Shown here: positions 34,656 to 48,433 of the stretch, in pieces
Position numbering within the stretch: position 1 is the first letter of the stretch
Layout: each line of letters starts with the position of its first letter
Origin: Rhaphigaster nebulosa
Taxonomy: Eukaryota > Arthropoda > Insecta > Hemiptera > Pentatomidae
NCBI GenBank assembly: GCA_948150685.1
Contig: OX411306.1
Location: 9,827,574 to 9,891,573 of the forward strand
Direction of reading: 5' to 3'
Length of the DNA stretch: 64,000 nucleotides
Notes under the pieces: model-generated
Told to the model about the DNA's origin: nothing
What the model saw: the letters and a program-made list of their open reading frames with translations, nothing else
The model's database searches: none
Translations under genes and position numbers: made by a program

Positions 34656-35010
34656 ACCGTTTACCTATAAACATCCTATCTAACTTTCTTTCATTGGTAG
34701 TTCAGTGCGAGAAGAAACCAGTATAAACTTTTCTGTTTGATATAATCCATTTAAACCTTGGTGAGTACAAACATGTATTTGAATTCTTGTCTTAATTAAA
34801 TTCATAATTCATAAATGTTTTATAATACTGATTTATATTACATCTAATTAGGTATGTAAGTATATAATAATACTAAACTGCGTTTTGAATTGCTTATTTT
34901 TGAATTTTTTTGTATATTTTTAGAAACTGAAGATTAATGAATAACATTCGAAACTAGTTTTCAATAAAAACAAAATTAAAGAAGTGGCAAATAATTTATC
35001 AATCTCTAAT

Positions 35011-35394
35011 TATAAGTAATGTAAATTTGGTTAAGAAAGTAATAAATTGAAAATAAAGTTGAAAACCAAAAGTGAAATTGATATAAAATAAAATAAACAG
35101 CAGTACGATTAACAAAAAATTTTACAGTTAAAAGTGTATCTATCAAAAATATGACAAAATTTGGACAATATTCTTTTTCGGGTGAGAGCTTGTTGTTTTT
35201 TTACAATCAGAGTATCAATGTTAGGCTTGAAGGAGCTCAACTTCATTCTAAGTCCTCTTTAAAACTGAGTTCTTTCCTTTTTACTATGTCAATAATCCTG
35301 AATCATTATGATTCATTGTAAATCATGTATATACATCTGATAATTGAAAAATTCAATAATAATTTTAAAAAAACCTAAAAAAAAAATAAAAAAA
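35011..35394. other. Unassigned DNA between two Penelope-like copies
   Basis: Nothing recognised. Confidence 0.5.
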
Positions 35395-36078
35395 TTAGGG
35401 ATTGATAAATTATTTGCCACTTCTATAAATTTGATTTATTGAAAACTAGTTTCGAATCTTATACATTCATCCTCAGTTCTAAAAACACACAAAAAAATTA
35501 AAAAATAAGCAATTCAAAATATAGTTTGGCATTATTATACATATTAAATTAGATTAATATAAATCAGTATTATAAAACATTTATGAATTATGAATTTAAT
35601 TAAGACAAGAAATCAAATACATGTTGGTACTCACCAAAGTTTAAATGGATTATATCAAACAGAAAAGTTTGTACTGGTTGGTTCTCGCACTGAATTAACA
35701 ATGAAAGAAAGGTGGGGTATTTATAGGTAAACGGTTTAATGGTCGGGGTTTTTCCAGTAATTTCAGTGAGTAATTGTTTTGTCTGTTATAGATGGGAATA
35801 AATTTAAAATTGGACTATTAGAGATATTTATTTGGCCATTTAAGCAAAAATCTGGATTGGATTTGAAGAATTTTATTATTTCAAGTGCTATTTTATTATG
35901 ATTATTTTCATTTAAATGAATTGCAAGTTGGAATTATCTGTCTTATTATTATATGCATATATATGTTCCTTTAATCATTCGAAACTAGTTTTAAATAAAA
36001 CAAATTTATAGAAGTGGCAAATAATTTATCAATCCCTAATTAGATTGATCCTTCTATACCATCATGCGGATGTCAACT
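35395..36078 (-). mobile_element. Penelope-like element copy D
   Basis: Same termini (TTAGGGATTGATAAATTATT; right end CATCATGCGGATGTCAACT). The endonuclease remnant lies on the minus strand at about 35760-35970 (reading TTTGCTTAAATGGCC in reverse) but is interrupted and shortened. Hammerhead-like motif at 35449-35476 (minus). Confidence 0.75.
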
Positions 36079-36085
36079 AAAAAAA

Positions 36086-36928
36086 AATATCTGATGTGGA
36101 CAACACATGATTTCCTTGTACGCCTATTATACTATAAATCGGCGGCTCAAAAAGTGATCATGAATTTGGATACTAGTTTCCGAAGATCGCAGTATCTCAA
36201 AAACGACATTCTCACAAATGAGGAGTAAACCAGTATTTTACACTCAATTTTAATACTTAAAGCAAATAATAAAAATGTTTAATTGGTTTGGAAACCAAAT
36301 TGCGTTTGTAAACATATGATATCTGTATTTAATATTAAAATAATTTTGATGTAAGTTTATTATGACCTTAAAGTAAAATACCCTTTTCGGCTCACCGAGT
36401 TTAACTAAAATCTATTAAATACAATTATATCGATATAAAAGTCCTATTTACCAAATTTGAGATGTTCTACATTATATTTTAATATAATTTTATGAATGTC
36501 TAATATGACCTTCAAGTAAAGTACCACTTCCGGTTTTCCAATTTAGACCAAAATCTAGTATGTTATTTAAATCAATATATAAGTTATATAATACTAAATT
36601 TGAGAAGTTTTGCATAGCCTATTAATAAATTTTTTTATGGAAATCAATTATGATCTTCAAGTAAAGTACCACTTCCGGTGATCAAGCAGTGACCAAAAAT
36701 AGAGGTTCTCAACTAAATTTTACAGTAATCCTAAATACAAAATTTTAACTTTCTACTATGGCTAACTGTTTTTAAGTTATGCGAGATACGAACGAACGTA
36801 CGTACAGACATCACGACGAAACTAGTCAAAACGGATTCCAGGGATGGTCAAAATGGATATTTCCGTTGAAATATGAAAACCAAAAATTTTCGCGATAATA
36901 ATACTTCCTTTACTTCGTACAAGGAAGT
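36086..36928 (-). mobile_element. R1 copy 14, reverse, complete
   Basis: Begins in an A-run right after PLE-D (AAAAAAATATCTGATGTGG), ends CGTACAAGGAAGT. Three central units. The region between GACATT and CTCACAAATG is shortened. Confidence 0.92.
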
Positions 36929-37193
36929 AATAATTAACTACCTAATTAATATAAAAATTATTTTCACTTGATTTTCAAACTATATACCTTTATAAAAGCC
37001 AGAATATAGAAGGCGGATTATCTATCATGCCTGTGGGCGGCAGTACAACAAATCCGGTACTGCCATCCTGATTTTTCTTGAGTAATGGAAAAAATGCAAA
37101 GAACCATGGTTAGTGTAAACATACCTGTACGATAAACGGATGATTGATCAGCTAGTATGTATGTATAATGAAACATAACATAGTAATACGTAC

Positions 37194-37199
<6 letters not shown>

Positions 37200-37259
<60 letters not shown>

Positions 37260-37270
37260 ATATATATATT
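37200..37270. repeat. (TA)n microsatellite
   Basis: TA run with one TGTATG interruption at 37251-37256. Confidence 0.95.
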
Positions 37271-37613
37271 GGTAAAATAAAAAATATTAAGGTTATCGTA
37301 AGTAGGGCAAGAGTCCTACCTCGTGGCTCCGATAGGTCTGCCAGGCGAGATAACAACAAACCACTCCATGTTTTTACGTCTGCACTTATCGATAACCGCG
37401 TTGAATCGATAACTACTTCGGAATTTCGATAACTACTTCGATATATTTCCCAACAATAGCGGCCAAGGAAAAAAAATATCCATTCAGAAAAAAATATTAA
37501 AAAAAATAAAATGTATTGATTTATTTCTAATTTGTTGCCGTTAATCTAATACAATTTTATTTATAATTCGCTTTTATGTATAATTAAATAATATAGAGCT
37601 TTAAATTTGGTTG

Positions 37614-38377
37614 GGTAAACCTTTGGAATTGCTACTAACAATTGTTAAGAGGTCTAGATTTTCAGACCAGACTATACTTTCACCCACTGCGCATGCGCAA
37701 TTAAATCCTCAAACCGACGGATCCTTCTCAGTTGGAACGCTGGTGTAGGGTTAGGTCAGACTTCCAGCCTTTTTACGAAGGGGTATTGCAATGCTAAGAA
37801 GACTCTCTACAGAGGAAAAAGGTTAATTCGATCCATGACCAACTCATTCGGGTTATGCTATTAACAATTTCGATCCAAGGACCAAGTCAGGAACTGCGAA
37901 CCATCATACGCCAGGGAGCGGAAGAATGGTAAGCCAGAGGTGTAGTAATGATAAACGATTACTGACAACAAGTGGCGCATCCGAATTCGTTGAAGCTCAA
38001 CGCCGCCTTTTCATTAGAAAATGAATGCAATTTTCTAAAACTTCATGGACGAAAATCTATTGATCCTTAATTTTACACATAATTGGTAAATTTTTTTCAC
38101 CACTTGGACTAAACTTCCCTGATCGGAAGCTAATAGAACGTTGATGAGATTGGCCATGATATTTAAACTTAAAGATGGTGTAGGAAAGAAGGCGGTGGGG
38201 ACAAGAGATCTATTCGGTAAAAGGCGGGAAGTCTGACCTAACCCTACATGACTATTCCAAGTGAAAAGGATCCATCGGTTTGAGTATTTAATTGGGCATG
38301 CGCAGTGGGTGAAAGTATAGTCTGGTCTAAGAATGTAGACCTCTTCAAGGTCGTTAGTAGCGATTTCAAAGGTTTAC
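37614..38377. mobile_element. F1 foldback element, ~150-bp inverted arms
   Basis: GTAAACCTTTGGAATTGCTA, CTATACTTTCACCCACTGCG and CTAACCC words in 37614-37765 recur inverted in 38226-38377. Composition is higher in GC than the flanks. GGTTG follows the right end and precedes the left end, a possible 5-bp duplication. A second, truncated copy is at 55608-55913. Non-coding. Confidence 0.8.
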
Positions 38378-38920
38378 GGTTGGTTGTTTTGATTTTCAGC
38401 CGTAAGCTATCGACATTGACTTGTTTGGGCATTGATAGAAGATTAGATTAAGGTTATTTCGAAATTATTTATCTAACCAAGGATATAGGTGAGAAGAAAT
38501 TAAAACACGATTCCTATTAGAAAATAATTGTATGAGAGGAAATATTGATCGGTCTGAGAGGGAAACATTGAAGAGCTAAACGATTCGTTCCAGGATATGT
38601 CCATGAAACTTTGACGCCGCGTACGCGCCTGACGCACGAACAACATGATGCGGGTTACAAGATGATATATGATAGTTATATGAAGTTTTCTATCAAATAT
38701 TAATACTATCACTTTTGAAAAATTGTTACCGTAAAATCATTAGGAAGGCACCCATCCCATCAAAACAAGTACAACTACAACACTTATTTAGCAGAGGGAA
38801 ATTTAAGAATTGAAATAACCTGAATATAATATATCTGTTTTTGAAAGAGAATATATTAACCTTGGAGAAAAGTTATCAATTGTAGGTTTGTAATTTGAAA
38901 TTATTTTAATACATTTATAA
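38378..38920. other. Unassigned DNA
   Basis: No gene. 38570-38650 contains a CpG-rich patch (GACGCCGCGTACGCGCC) of unknown origin. Confidence 0.45.
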
Positions 38921-39095
38921 ATATCTGATGTGGACAACGCATGACTTCCTTGTACGCCTATTAAACTATAACCGGTGGCTCAAAAAGTGATCCTCAATTT
39001 GGTTACTAGTTTCCGAAGATTGCAGAATCTCAAAAACGACACTCGGCTTCGCGACCTTCATCTATTGACACATACAGACACACATTAGTTCTTGT
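38921..39095 (-). mobile_element. R1 copy 15, reverse, 3' end only
   Basis: ATATCTGATGTGGACAACGC to the start of the long-form insert (CTTGTTTCTG), then poly-T. Confidence 0.88.
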
Positions 39096-40986
39096 TTCTG
39101 ATTTTTTTTTTTTTTATCCCTTTTTGAAATAAAAATATGATTAAGCCTAGAAGGGACAGAATTTTTCCTAATAAATGCAAATTATTTATTTAAAAATAAT
39201 TAAAGATAGAAAAATGAGGTTTGCATCATTATTTTTAAATGTTATTGTCTTAAATCCCATGTGTATATTCTGAAAGAAAACATTACGGTCTACAATATTT
39301 ACCTCTAACATTTTTCTCTAGGGCCAACCGTTTTTTCGTAAAACGCGTTTGAGTCGTCTTGAAATAAACACCTGTCATAAAGCTGAAGAGGTTGGTTGAT
39401 ATGTACGTGTCGTTGTCATGACAACTACATTTCGTGGAAGTTAAGCCAGCCATTTCCGGTCCTACTTATAGGACTATACTAGATATAGGACTTCCGATGG
39501 ATTGTGAAAGGGCGAGTAGGATGTTTGTAGGCTTCTCCGATCGTCCTACAAGCATTCCATCTTTATAACATACTATATTATTAAGATATATTATATTAAA
39601 ATGCCTTACCGATTGCTCTTGCTATAAACATAGTACCTATGGGCAAATTAGATATATCATTGGATGGGTATTGTCATGCAAATGTGCACAAAAGAAAAAT
39701 TATTTAAATTGGATCATTATTAAAACATGTTTTTTTATGGAATGTAGGAACTTAATCACCTTAAAAAACACAACAAAACATCATCGAAATCGGGCCATCA
39801 CTAGCAAAGATACAGCGTATTGAACATTTTAGCCACTTTAGAAAAGTATTGCAATCGGGTCAAATTCTCGATCGATGCGTTTCAGAGACCAAAGGCAAAG
39901 GGTGTGCAGCGAACAATTTTCCGTCGCCGATTTTGAAAAAAAATTTTTGGTAATCCTAAATTGAAGTTGGTAAGTTAAATCCCAAATAAATAAAAAAATA
40001 ATGTTTCTACTCATTTTAATTGTATAAATAAATCAAAAAATTGAATTAATATTGTTTTTAGGTCGAATTTCTACAACTGGGCTACCCTATTATGTAAACA
40101 AAGGTTGTGATATGTATGATTTTTTTTTAAATAAGATTATAAGGTTACAAAATAAGTTCATGTTTTAATTCTGGAAAATTCAATTAAAATATGTACCTAA
40201 ATTAATATGGTAAGTTATAAAGAACATAAATCGATGTTTCAAATAGGATCGATATTTTGTCTTCCGATATGCATACATGCCTGCCTGCGCGCGCATATAC
40301 GTAGAACGACCGGAGATAAGCTAATTCAGAGGATATCCGGCGACGTCTGTTCAGGTCTGATTGAAACCATATGACGTCTAGAGTTTCGTCAATCCATAAC
40401 ACAACCTCAATCCATGAGCGTAACATGGAAAAACCTCAGCAGTGTAGGTAGATTTAAAATATTAATTTCTTGGTTTCTTTAAGTTGGCAGATTTAAATGT
40501 CATAATAAACAGATGCGAGCGATAAGGATGTTTCAAGAAGGAGATATGGAAGCCGTGTTGGGATCCGGTTATCGCTAAAAATGCCGACAAGATAATGCGT
40601 TATAAATAGAAATGGGATATTCACTCACTCTTTTGACTCTAAAACAATCCAAATCCTGGTCATATGGGAGTGATGGGTTGCGATAGATGCGTATCATCTA
40701 ATAATTATTAATAATATAATAATTTAAATATTGCTAGGACCCTCTTAATTAAGGACACCTCAATTCAAAGGGCAATTTGGAATGTACTGGTACTGAAGAT
40801 ACGAAAACGACGCTCTTCAAAATTCTTTGAAATGGACACTATTGACAGCGAACGTGAATATTACAAATATACCGATTTTTTTTTTTAATTTCATAACTTT
40901 ATAATTAGAAAATTAATAAAGGAAAAGTCTTTATCTAAAATATCAGTAAATAAATAACCACTCAAAGTTTCGGGATTTAAAATGAA
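39096..40986. other. Unassigned DNA, no gene recognised
   Basis: Mixed composition at 39330-39560 and 40260-40430 without motifs. A 50-bp R2 scrap at 39779-39828 (CATCATCGAAATCGGGCC ATC) is the only repeat seen. The 74-codon minus-strand frame at 40202-40426 has no recognisable features. Confidence 0.4.
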
Positions 40987-41018
40987 AAATATCTGATGTG
41001 GACAACACATGACTTCAT
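40987..41018 (-). mobile_element. R1 copy 16, terminal 32 bp only
   Basis: AAATATCTGATGTGGACAAC ACATGACTTCAT: the terminal hairpin and half of the inverted word. Confidence 0.85.
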
Positions 41019-41420
41019 CAAGTTTTGGAATTCATCTATGTGCATACGCTTAGGCACACTAAAATACAGATTATGCCGATAAGCCGAGATTTTTTTATAA
41101 TCCGATATGGGCAAAATCCCATCCAACTCGGATTATATTATATTATATTATTATACCTCTCTAGATATATCCAGCTGTTTTAAGGTGGCCTTACACGATC
41201 GGTTTTGCTACAAAATTGTCCGGTAGGGCTGCATCGTTCCGACAAATCGGTTTTACTCCACTGTTTCGTATTTATAGATCCAATTTTGACACACTTTAAT
41301 CAATAATGTCCTTACCAAACCAAATCCATAAAGTATCAATTAAACGTTTCAGATTCATACACATATACAGAACAAAAGAACATGAATACATGTTCCTTTT
41401 TACTTGGAATGATGTATTCA
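41019..41420. other. Unassigned AT-rich DNA
   Basis: Nothing recognised. Confidence 0.5.
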
Positions 41421-41424
41421 TGTA

Positions 41425-42230
41425 AGCAGTAAAGGAAGTAAGTATTATAATCGCGAAAATTTTCTTTTTTCAGATTTCAACGGAAATATTCATTTTGACC
41501 ATCCCTGAATCCATTTTGACGAGTTTCGTCGTGACCTATGAACCTACGTCCGAACGTATCTTGCATAACTCAAAAACGGTTAGCCGTAGAAAGTTAAACT
41601 TTTGTGTTTAGGATTGCTGTAAAATCTAGTTATGAACCTCCCTTTTTGGTCACTCCCTGATCACCGGAAGTGGTACTTTACTCGAAGGTCATAATTGATT
41701 TCCATAAAGAATTATATTAAAATATAATGCAAAACATCGCAAATTTGGAAAATAGGACTTTTATATCAATATAAATAATATACTAGATTTTGGATAAAAT
41801 TGGTGAACCAAAATGAGTAATTTACTTGATTTCAAAATGGGTATTTTATTTTTTCAGATTTCAACGAAAATATCCATTTTGACCATCCTTGAATCCATTT
41901 TTACAAGTTTCGTCGTGACGTTTATACGTACGTTCGTATCTCGCATTACTCAAAAACGGTTAGCCGTAGAAGTTGAAATTTTGTATTTAGGATTGATGTA
42001 AAATCTAGTTGTGAACCTCTCTTTTTGGTCAATTAATGATTACCGGAAGCGGTACTTTACTTGAAGGTCATAATAAACTTTCATCAAAAATTATATTAAA
42101 ATGTAATGTAAAACATCGCAAATTTGGAAAATAGGACTTTTATATTAATATAAATAATATACTCGATTTTGGATAAAATTGGTGAGCAAAAATGGGTAAT
42201 TTACTTGAAGGTCATAATAAACTTAATCAA
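41425..42230 (+). mobile_element. R1 copy 17, forward, two 5' parts in tandem
   Basis: 41425-41830 holds 5' region plus one central unit. At 41836 the 5' region (TTTCAGATTTCAACGAAAAT) restarts and runs to 42230. The first 20 bases and the whole 3' end are missing. This is an internal tandem duplication of the element, not two insertions, because no termini separate the parts. Confidence 0.82.
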
Positions 42231-43858
42231 AAATAAACAGTCATATAGTTGAATTATCATTTTTTTCCTAATAAAAAAAAACATTACTCAACTAGATATA
42301 AATGTGTTATAAATATTATTTTTTAATGACGTACAACCCGAATTGAGAAATTAATATGATTTTAACTAACGACTTGCTGGATGAAAAATGTATAATATGT
42401 TTAATTTTTTATATATACTTGAAAATGACATGAATTTATGTAAAACATCGGAAAATAAGTTTATAAGAAATATTTTTATACATTTTTGTTTTATAACTTG
42501 GAAGCAATGAGGCTTAAAATAGAAGTATTTTTTTCTTGAACTCCTACTTATTAGTATAAATATATATAATATTAAAATATAAGTATGTTACTAGGCAATA
42601 CTAGATGTCCTAAAATTAACAAAGGGTTTTTATAACTTTGCTTAAATTAATCTTGCATAAATTTACACTTAGGTACATCTAATTAAGATTTAAGTGTACA
42701 TTGAAATTTGCAATAACTTCTACTTGATATACAATGGCAATGAAGGAATTTAAGCATATTATTCGATTTAATCGATATGTACTCGATGTAGGAGGAAGGC
42801 TTGCCCTCCAGAAGGGCAGAAACCCCAGGAGCCGGCTAACGAACTCGACTAATCGATTTATTTTCCAAGGCGAGAGCGGAGCCCGGCTCTGATTTCACGG
42901 GCGATGTCTCGATTTCTCATTGTCTAAGGTTTCCTTTCAATAGACAGTAAAAAACGTTCTATAAAAAATATAACCGATGATAAAATATCATCATCATTGT
43001 TATTACAATTAAAGTATATTTTGATAACAATAAAAAAACTCATAACTCATTATAAAAAAATGCATGAAATTCTATACAAGAAAAATGTAAAACCCTGCGC
43101 AGAGAGCAAAAAAAAATTTCTAGTCCTTATTTATTTAATGACATATTTCAATGTTCAAAAAAAAAAAAAAAATAGAAATCAATCGAAATCATTAATAAAA
43201 ATAAAATAAATAATAAATAGGTCATATAATAAATTGACAGCTTGTTAAATTATGATAATTAATATTTATCTTTCTTATTTTTATTTTTCTTCTTTTAACT
43301 AAGCTAATTGTTAAATTAATTTTTATATTTCATTATCAGTATATTCAAGAAATATTTTATAAATTTCAAAAAGATTATTTTAACTTTTAGTGTGTTAATA
43401 TTGTAACTAAGCAGATTATAATAACTGACATTCATTTATGTAATTCGTCTTAAATGTTCTCCGTAAATTTTGAAATAAATTTTATTTTTGATGAGAAATT
43501 TTAATATATATTTACCTCTGACGTACAGAAATATACAAATAATTAAAAATAAAATTGAATTCACAATTTACTCATAACTTTTAAGAACGATACGAATAAA
43601 TATTAGATATTATAATCTGGTGCGTTGTAATATAAACACTTATTAAAAATAAATTAAAATAATCATTTTAAAAGTTATATGTTATTCAAAATCAGATTAG
43701 ATCTTATTATTAGTTTTAAATTCTTTTATTGTAAAATATTTGTTATTAATAAGAAATTTATATAAAAATACAGACATTTAAAAATAATTATTACGAGGAA
43801 TATACTTAAAAGAGATTAAAAAAAAAAAAAAAATCTTATAGTCCAGTAAAAAAAAAAA
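42231..43858. other. Unassigned DNA, mostly very AT-rich
   Basis: The exception is 42780-42940 (GGCAGAAACCCCAGGAGCCG, GGCGAGAGCGGAGCCCGGC), which is GC-rich and open on the plus strand for about 35 codons without similarity I can name. The 70-codon frame at 42997-43209 is lysine/asparagine-rich chance coding. Confidence 0.4.
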
Positions 43859-44770
43859 ATCAGATGTGGACAACACATGACTTCCTTGTACGCCTATTAA
43901 ACTATAAATCGGTATCTTAAAAAATAATTCTGAATTTGGTTACTAGTTTTCGAAGATTGCAGTATCTCAAAACCGACACTCGGCGTCGCGACATCCATCT
44001 ATTGGTACACTCACACAAACAGACACAAAAGCTCTTGTTTCTGCAGGTCTCATTCCGTTATTATATGTAATTTTCTTTTAGTAGAAGAATTTTGTTCGTG
44101 TTCCTTGACAACACTAGAATTGTCTATGTCACTAGACAAAGCATTGGAAATCGACGGCTTCGGCATTTTAAGGGGAAGTACCCCCTTAACTTATTCGTTA
44201 TTCTCCTGCTGAAGACTTGTTCAGCTCAGTATGGGGAAGAAAGTATTTTACACTCGATTTTAACACTCAAAACACGTAATAAAAATTTTTAATTAGAGTG
44301 GGAAAAAAATCGCGTTTGTAACCTTTATTACCGAACCATATGATCTCTGTATTTAATTTGAATATAATTTTTGAATATAATATAGTTTATTTTGAAATCA
44401 AGTAAATTCCCCATTTTGGCTCACCAATTTCATACAAAATCTAGTATATTATTTATATTGATACAAAAGTCCTATTTTCCAAATTTGCGATGTTTTGCAT
44501 TATATTTTAATATAATTTTTTATAGAAATCAGTTATGACCTTCAAGTAAAGTACCACTACCGGTGATCAGGCAGTGACCAAAAAGAGAGAATCACAACTA
44601 GATTTTACAGCAATCCTAAATACAAAATATTAACTTTCTATGGCTTACCGTTTTTGAGTTATATGAGATGCGCACGTAAGAACGAACGTACAGACCTCAC
44701 GACGAAACTAGTCAAAATGGATATTTCCGTTGAAATTTAAAAATAGAAAATTTTCGCGTACAAGGAATTA
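43859..44770 (-). mobile_element. R1 copy 18, reverse, long form
   Basis: CAGATGTGGACAACACATGA to CGCGTACAAGGAATT. The long-form insert at 44030-44230 gives, on the minus strand, MPKPSISNALSSDID. The 5' end lacks most of the hairpin (GCGAAAATTTTC joined directly to TACAAGGAATT in reverse view). Two central units. Confidence 0.9.
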
Positions 44771-45414
44771 AAAACGTAACACAAAATTAAAAAAAATTCT
44801 CATTTTTAGTATAATTTAAATGTTCTAAAGGAATATTTTGTAATATAATGGACATAAATATATTAATATAATCATTTTGCTATAACTATAATGTATATAA
44901 GGTATGATAATAATTAAAATTATTTATGAAGTATTTCAGAATAAAAGAAAGGTCTTGAAAATGGACAGAAGTCCGAAACGTTAGCCAAAGAAGATTATAT
45001 GAAGAAGAAGTGTAAAAAAATAGGTTAAATTAAACTTGAAAATATATTATTATTATTATTATTATTGTTATACTTTTGCACCCATGAAAACTAAATAATG
45101 ATTTGTTAATTAAAATATTTAATTTAATGGTTCATTGATTTTTTTTTTTTAATTAAATGTCCAAGGAACTAAATAACCAATAATAAGATCTGAAATTTAA
45201 AATAATATTTAAAAATTACAACTCCTTTATTATTTTTTAAAAATTTATTATTACAAATAATATATAGGAACCTCCATGAAAGTAATATTTGTAATAATAA
45301 TCAGAGATAATATAAATAATAAACAGTTCACAAATATCTTTAATAACACCTGACAGGCCTTTATGCCGAATTTTCAAAATGGCTTCCACTAAAGTACCTT
45401 TAATTTTTTTTTTT
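44771..45414. other. Unassigned AT-rich DNA with hammerhead-like motif
   Basis: CTTGAAAATGGAC-AGAA-GTCCGAAAC at 44954-44979 resembles a degraded hammerhead core. Otherwise featureless; (TTA)n at 45047-45066. Confidence 0.4.
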
Positions 45415-45641
45415 AAATTAACCGTCTCTCATTTTTAGAAGTAATTAAAAAAGAGATAAATATAAATTATGGAAGAATTTGATAATTAACTAAAGAAGAT
45501 AAAATGAGAAATATTTTCACAGATTGAAAACAAATTTCCAGAAATAAGAGTATCAATATAGATATATAATATACTGATGGAAAAGTGAAGATTATAGAAA
45601 AATTAATATATAACATATAAAGTCGTAGAAAATAATGGAGA

Positions 45642-45716
<75 letters not shown>
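45415..45716. repeat. R7 repeat copy 3 with (TA)n-(GT)n
   Basis: TCTCTCATTTTTAGAAGTAA and AGATTGAAAACAAATTTCC correspond to R7 at 14630 and 15750. Again R7 ends in a TA array (45644-45698), here followed by GT (45699-45716). Confidence 0.6.
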
Positions 45717-45731
<15 letters not shown>

Positions 45732-45746
45732 ATAATATACATATAT

Positions 45747-45771
45747 GTTTCCATGGAAATTCCATGGAAAC
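45747..45771. repeat. 25-bp perfect palindrome
   Basis: GTTTCCATGGAA, A, TTCCATGGAAAC. R2 contains the half word GTTTCCATGGAAAC, so this may be an R2 scrap. Confidence 0.8.
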
Positions 45772-46540
45772 AAGATGAAAACTTTTAAAATTTATTTATA
45801 TAGTGAAAATTGTGTATTGGGTGAATCATATTTTTTTTTAGTTTCAAAGTAATTATTAATTGTTTAGTTATTTTTGATATTGTTTATAATATTCAAAATG
45901 CAGAAAAATTATTAAAATTTTTAGTTTGATATTATTTCTAAGAAAGAATAATAATTTTAAAGTATGTTTTGCTTATCAGAACTTAAGAGAAGTAACCTTT
46001 GTCACAGAAAGGTAGGCTGTTTATTAGTATACGTATTAAAACCAAGTTAAGATGTAAGGCATCAATAAAGGTCGCCGATATATATATAAATCGTGAATAA
46101 CAAACAATGGTTGAAAATATAATCCAAATTCTTCGCTAGCCGGATATCCGTTTTCTAGATTGTTGGCATATCTTATACAAGGATATTCAAATACAAAATA
46201 TTGAATTAGGATTATTGGATCTGAATTTGCAACAAAAAAACACACTATAACACGGGAAGTGGCCGAAACTAACTGAAATAATTTTATTTTGTTTCCGTTA
46301 TTTTTAACTGCTTTTTATTTACTGCTTTTTATCACATATATTATTTTAAATTAGTTTAATTTTTACACTTAAAAATAATGAGTATAATCATTATCACATA
46401 TAAAATAACCACTCATTTATACCTGTGTTTAGTTTAGCTAATTACTTGGTACCCTAGAGGCCAACAGGTGTTAAAAAATATATTGTTTTTAATATAAAAA
46501 TACTACTGGAGATATCAAAATAGGAAAAAATAAATTTTTA
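45772..46540. other. Unassigned AT-rich DNA
   Basis: No gene recognised. The 69-codon minus frame at 46036-46245 lacks features. Confidence 0.45.

Positions 46541-46619
<79 letters not shown>
46541..46619. repeat. (TA)n microsatellite
   Basis: About 39 units, followed within 30 bp by the PLE scrap. Confidence 0.95.
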
Positions 46620-46622
<3 letters not shown>

Positions 46623-46644
46623 ATATATTTTTATTTATATTTAT

Positions 46645-46674
46645 AGAAGTGGCAAATAATTTATCAATCCCTAA
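46645..46674. mobile_element. PLE-E, terminal 30 bp
   Basis: TAGAAGTGGCAAATAATTTA TCAATCCCTA equals the Penelope-like terminus. It abuts a TA array, suggesting insertion into the array or loss of the rest by slippage. Confidence 0.7.
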
Positions 46675-48071
<1,397 letters not shown>

Positions 48072-48197
48072 TTCAGTCTTTGTGATCCTATGCCTAGCTA
48101 GCTTGACGACGGCGAAGTTTCCCTTCCCGATGGTTCTCTCAATGTCGTAGAAACCGACTCGGATGGGTGCCTTCCGTTCGGACATCGTGCAGACCAT
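48072..48197 (-). CDS. Sik2: Salt-inducible kinase 2, first coding exon
   Basis: 42 codons on the minus strand from ATG at 48197 to a donor after 48072. The peptide is MVCTMSERKAPI, then RVGFYDIERTIGKGNFAVVK, then LARHRITKTE. RVGFYDIERTIGKGNFAVVK is the start of the kinase domain of the SIK2/QIK branch of AMPK-related kinases, with the glycine-rich ATP loop GKGNFAV. The SIK3 branch has a different start here, so Sik2 is favoured. The exon ends in phase 0 at GAA|GTCAGT, just before the VAIK lysine strand, and the intron frame meets a stop soon after. An in-frame TAG three codons upstream (48206-48208) and the ACC-ATG-G context favour this ATG; Met5 (48185) is an alternative. LKB1-activated Sik2 phosphorylates CRTC and class IIa HDACs in the cytoplasm. 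The remaining exons are not visible to the left, implying a very long first intron. Confidence 0.93.
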
Positions 48198-48330
48198 GGT
48201 ACACTACAGACACTAGCGAACAGTCAGGCCATCCCGCACATACTGACGGCTCCACGACTCGGTCGCCGTACTTCGGCTTTCTCCGGAGACAGCCGAACAT
48301 ACCCGAACCCTACCTACTAATCCATGTGTA
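48198..48330 (-). promoter_or_regulatory. Sik2 5' leader and probable core promoter
   Basis: GC- and CpG-rich for this window (CGGAGCC, CGACCGAGTCG in reverse view). A TCAGT initiator match occurs on the minus strand at 48246-48242, which would give a ~46-nt leader. No TATA box or clear downstream element at the standard spacing was found. The T-run on the plus strand at 48351-48360 is poly-A on the coding strand, so it is not an acceptor tract, favouring a local start site. R1 copy 19 begins only ~100 bp further upstream. Confidence 0.45.
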
Positions 48331-48433
48331 GCTACGGCAGTTTCTTTTCTTTTTTTTTTTAAAAACCGAACGATTGTACAAAAATTGATCAAATAAAACC
48401 AACGAATGAGAATTAATATACAAAATCGTTTTT

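Larger units (their letters stand above)
33274..35010 (+). mobile_element. Penelope-like element copy C, split by F2
   Basis: Left end CAGTTGACATCCGCATGATG, inverted terminal repeats, and an endonuclease remnant on the plus strand at 34422-34655. F2 (33490-34367) is inserted in the left arm with a 10-bp duplication. Hammerhead-like motifs are at 33369-33396 (minus, worn) and 34927-34954 (plus). Confidence 0.78.

Noticed and set aside
37018..37432. Opposed frames around 37.3 kb as a gene
   Set aside because: One runs through the TA array and the other is a short complement; neither has a recognisable domain.
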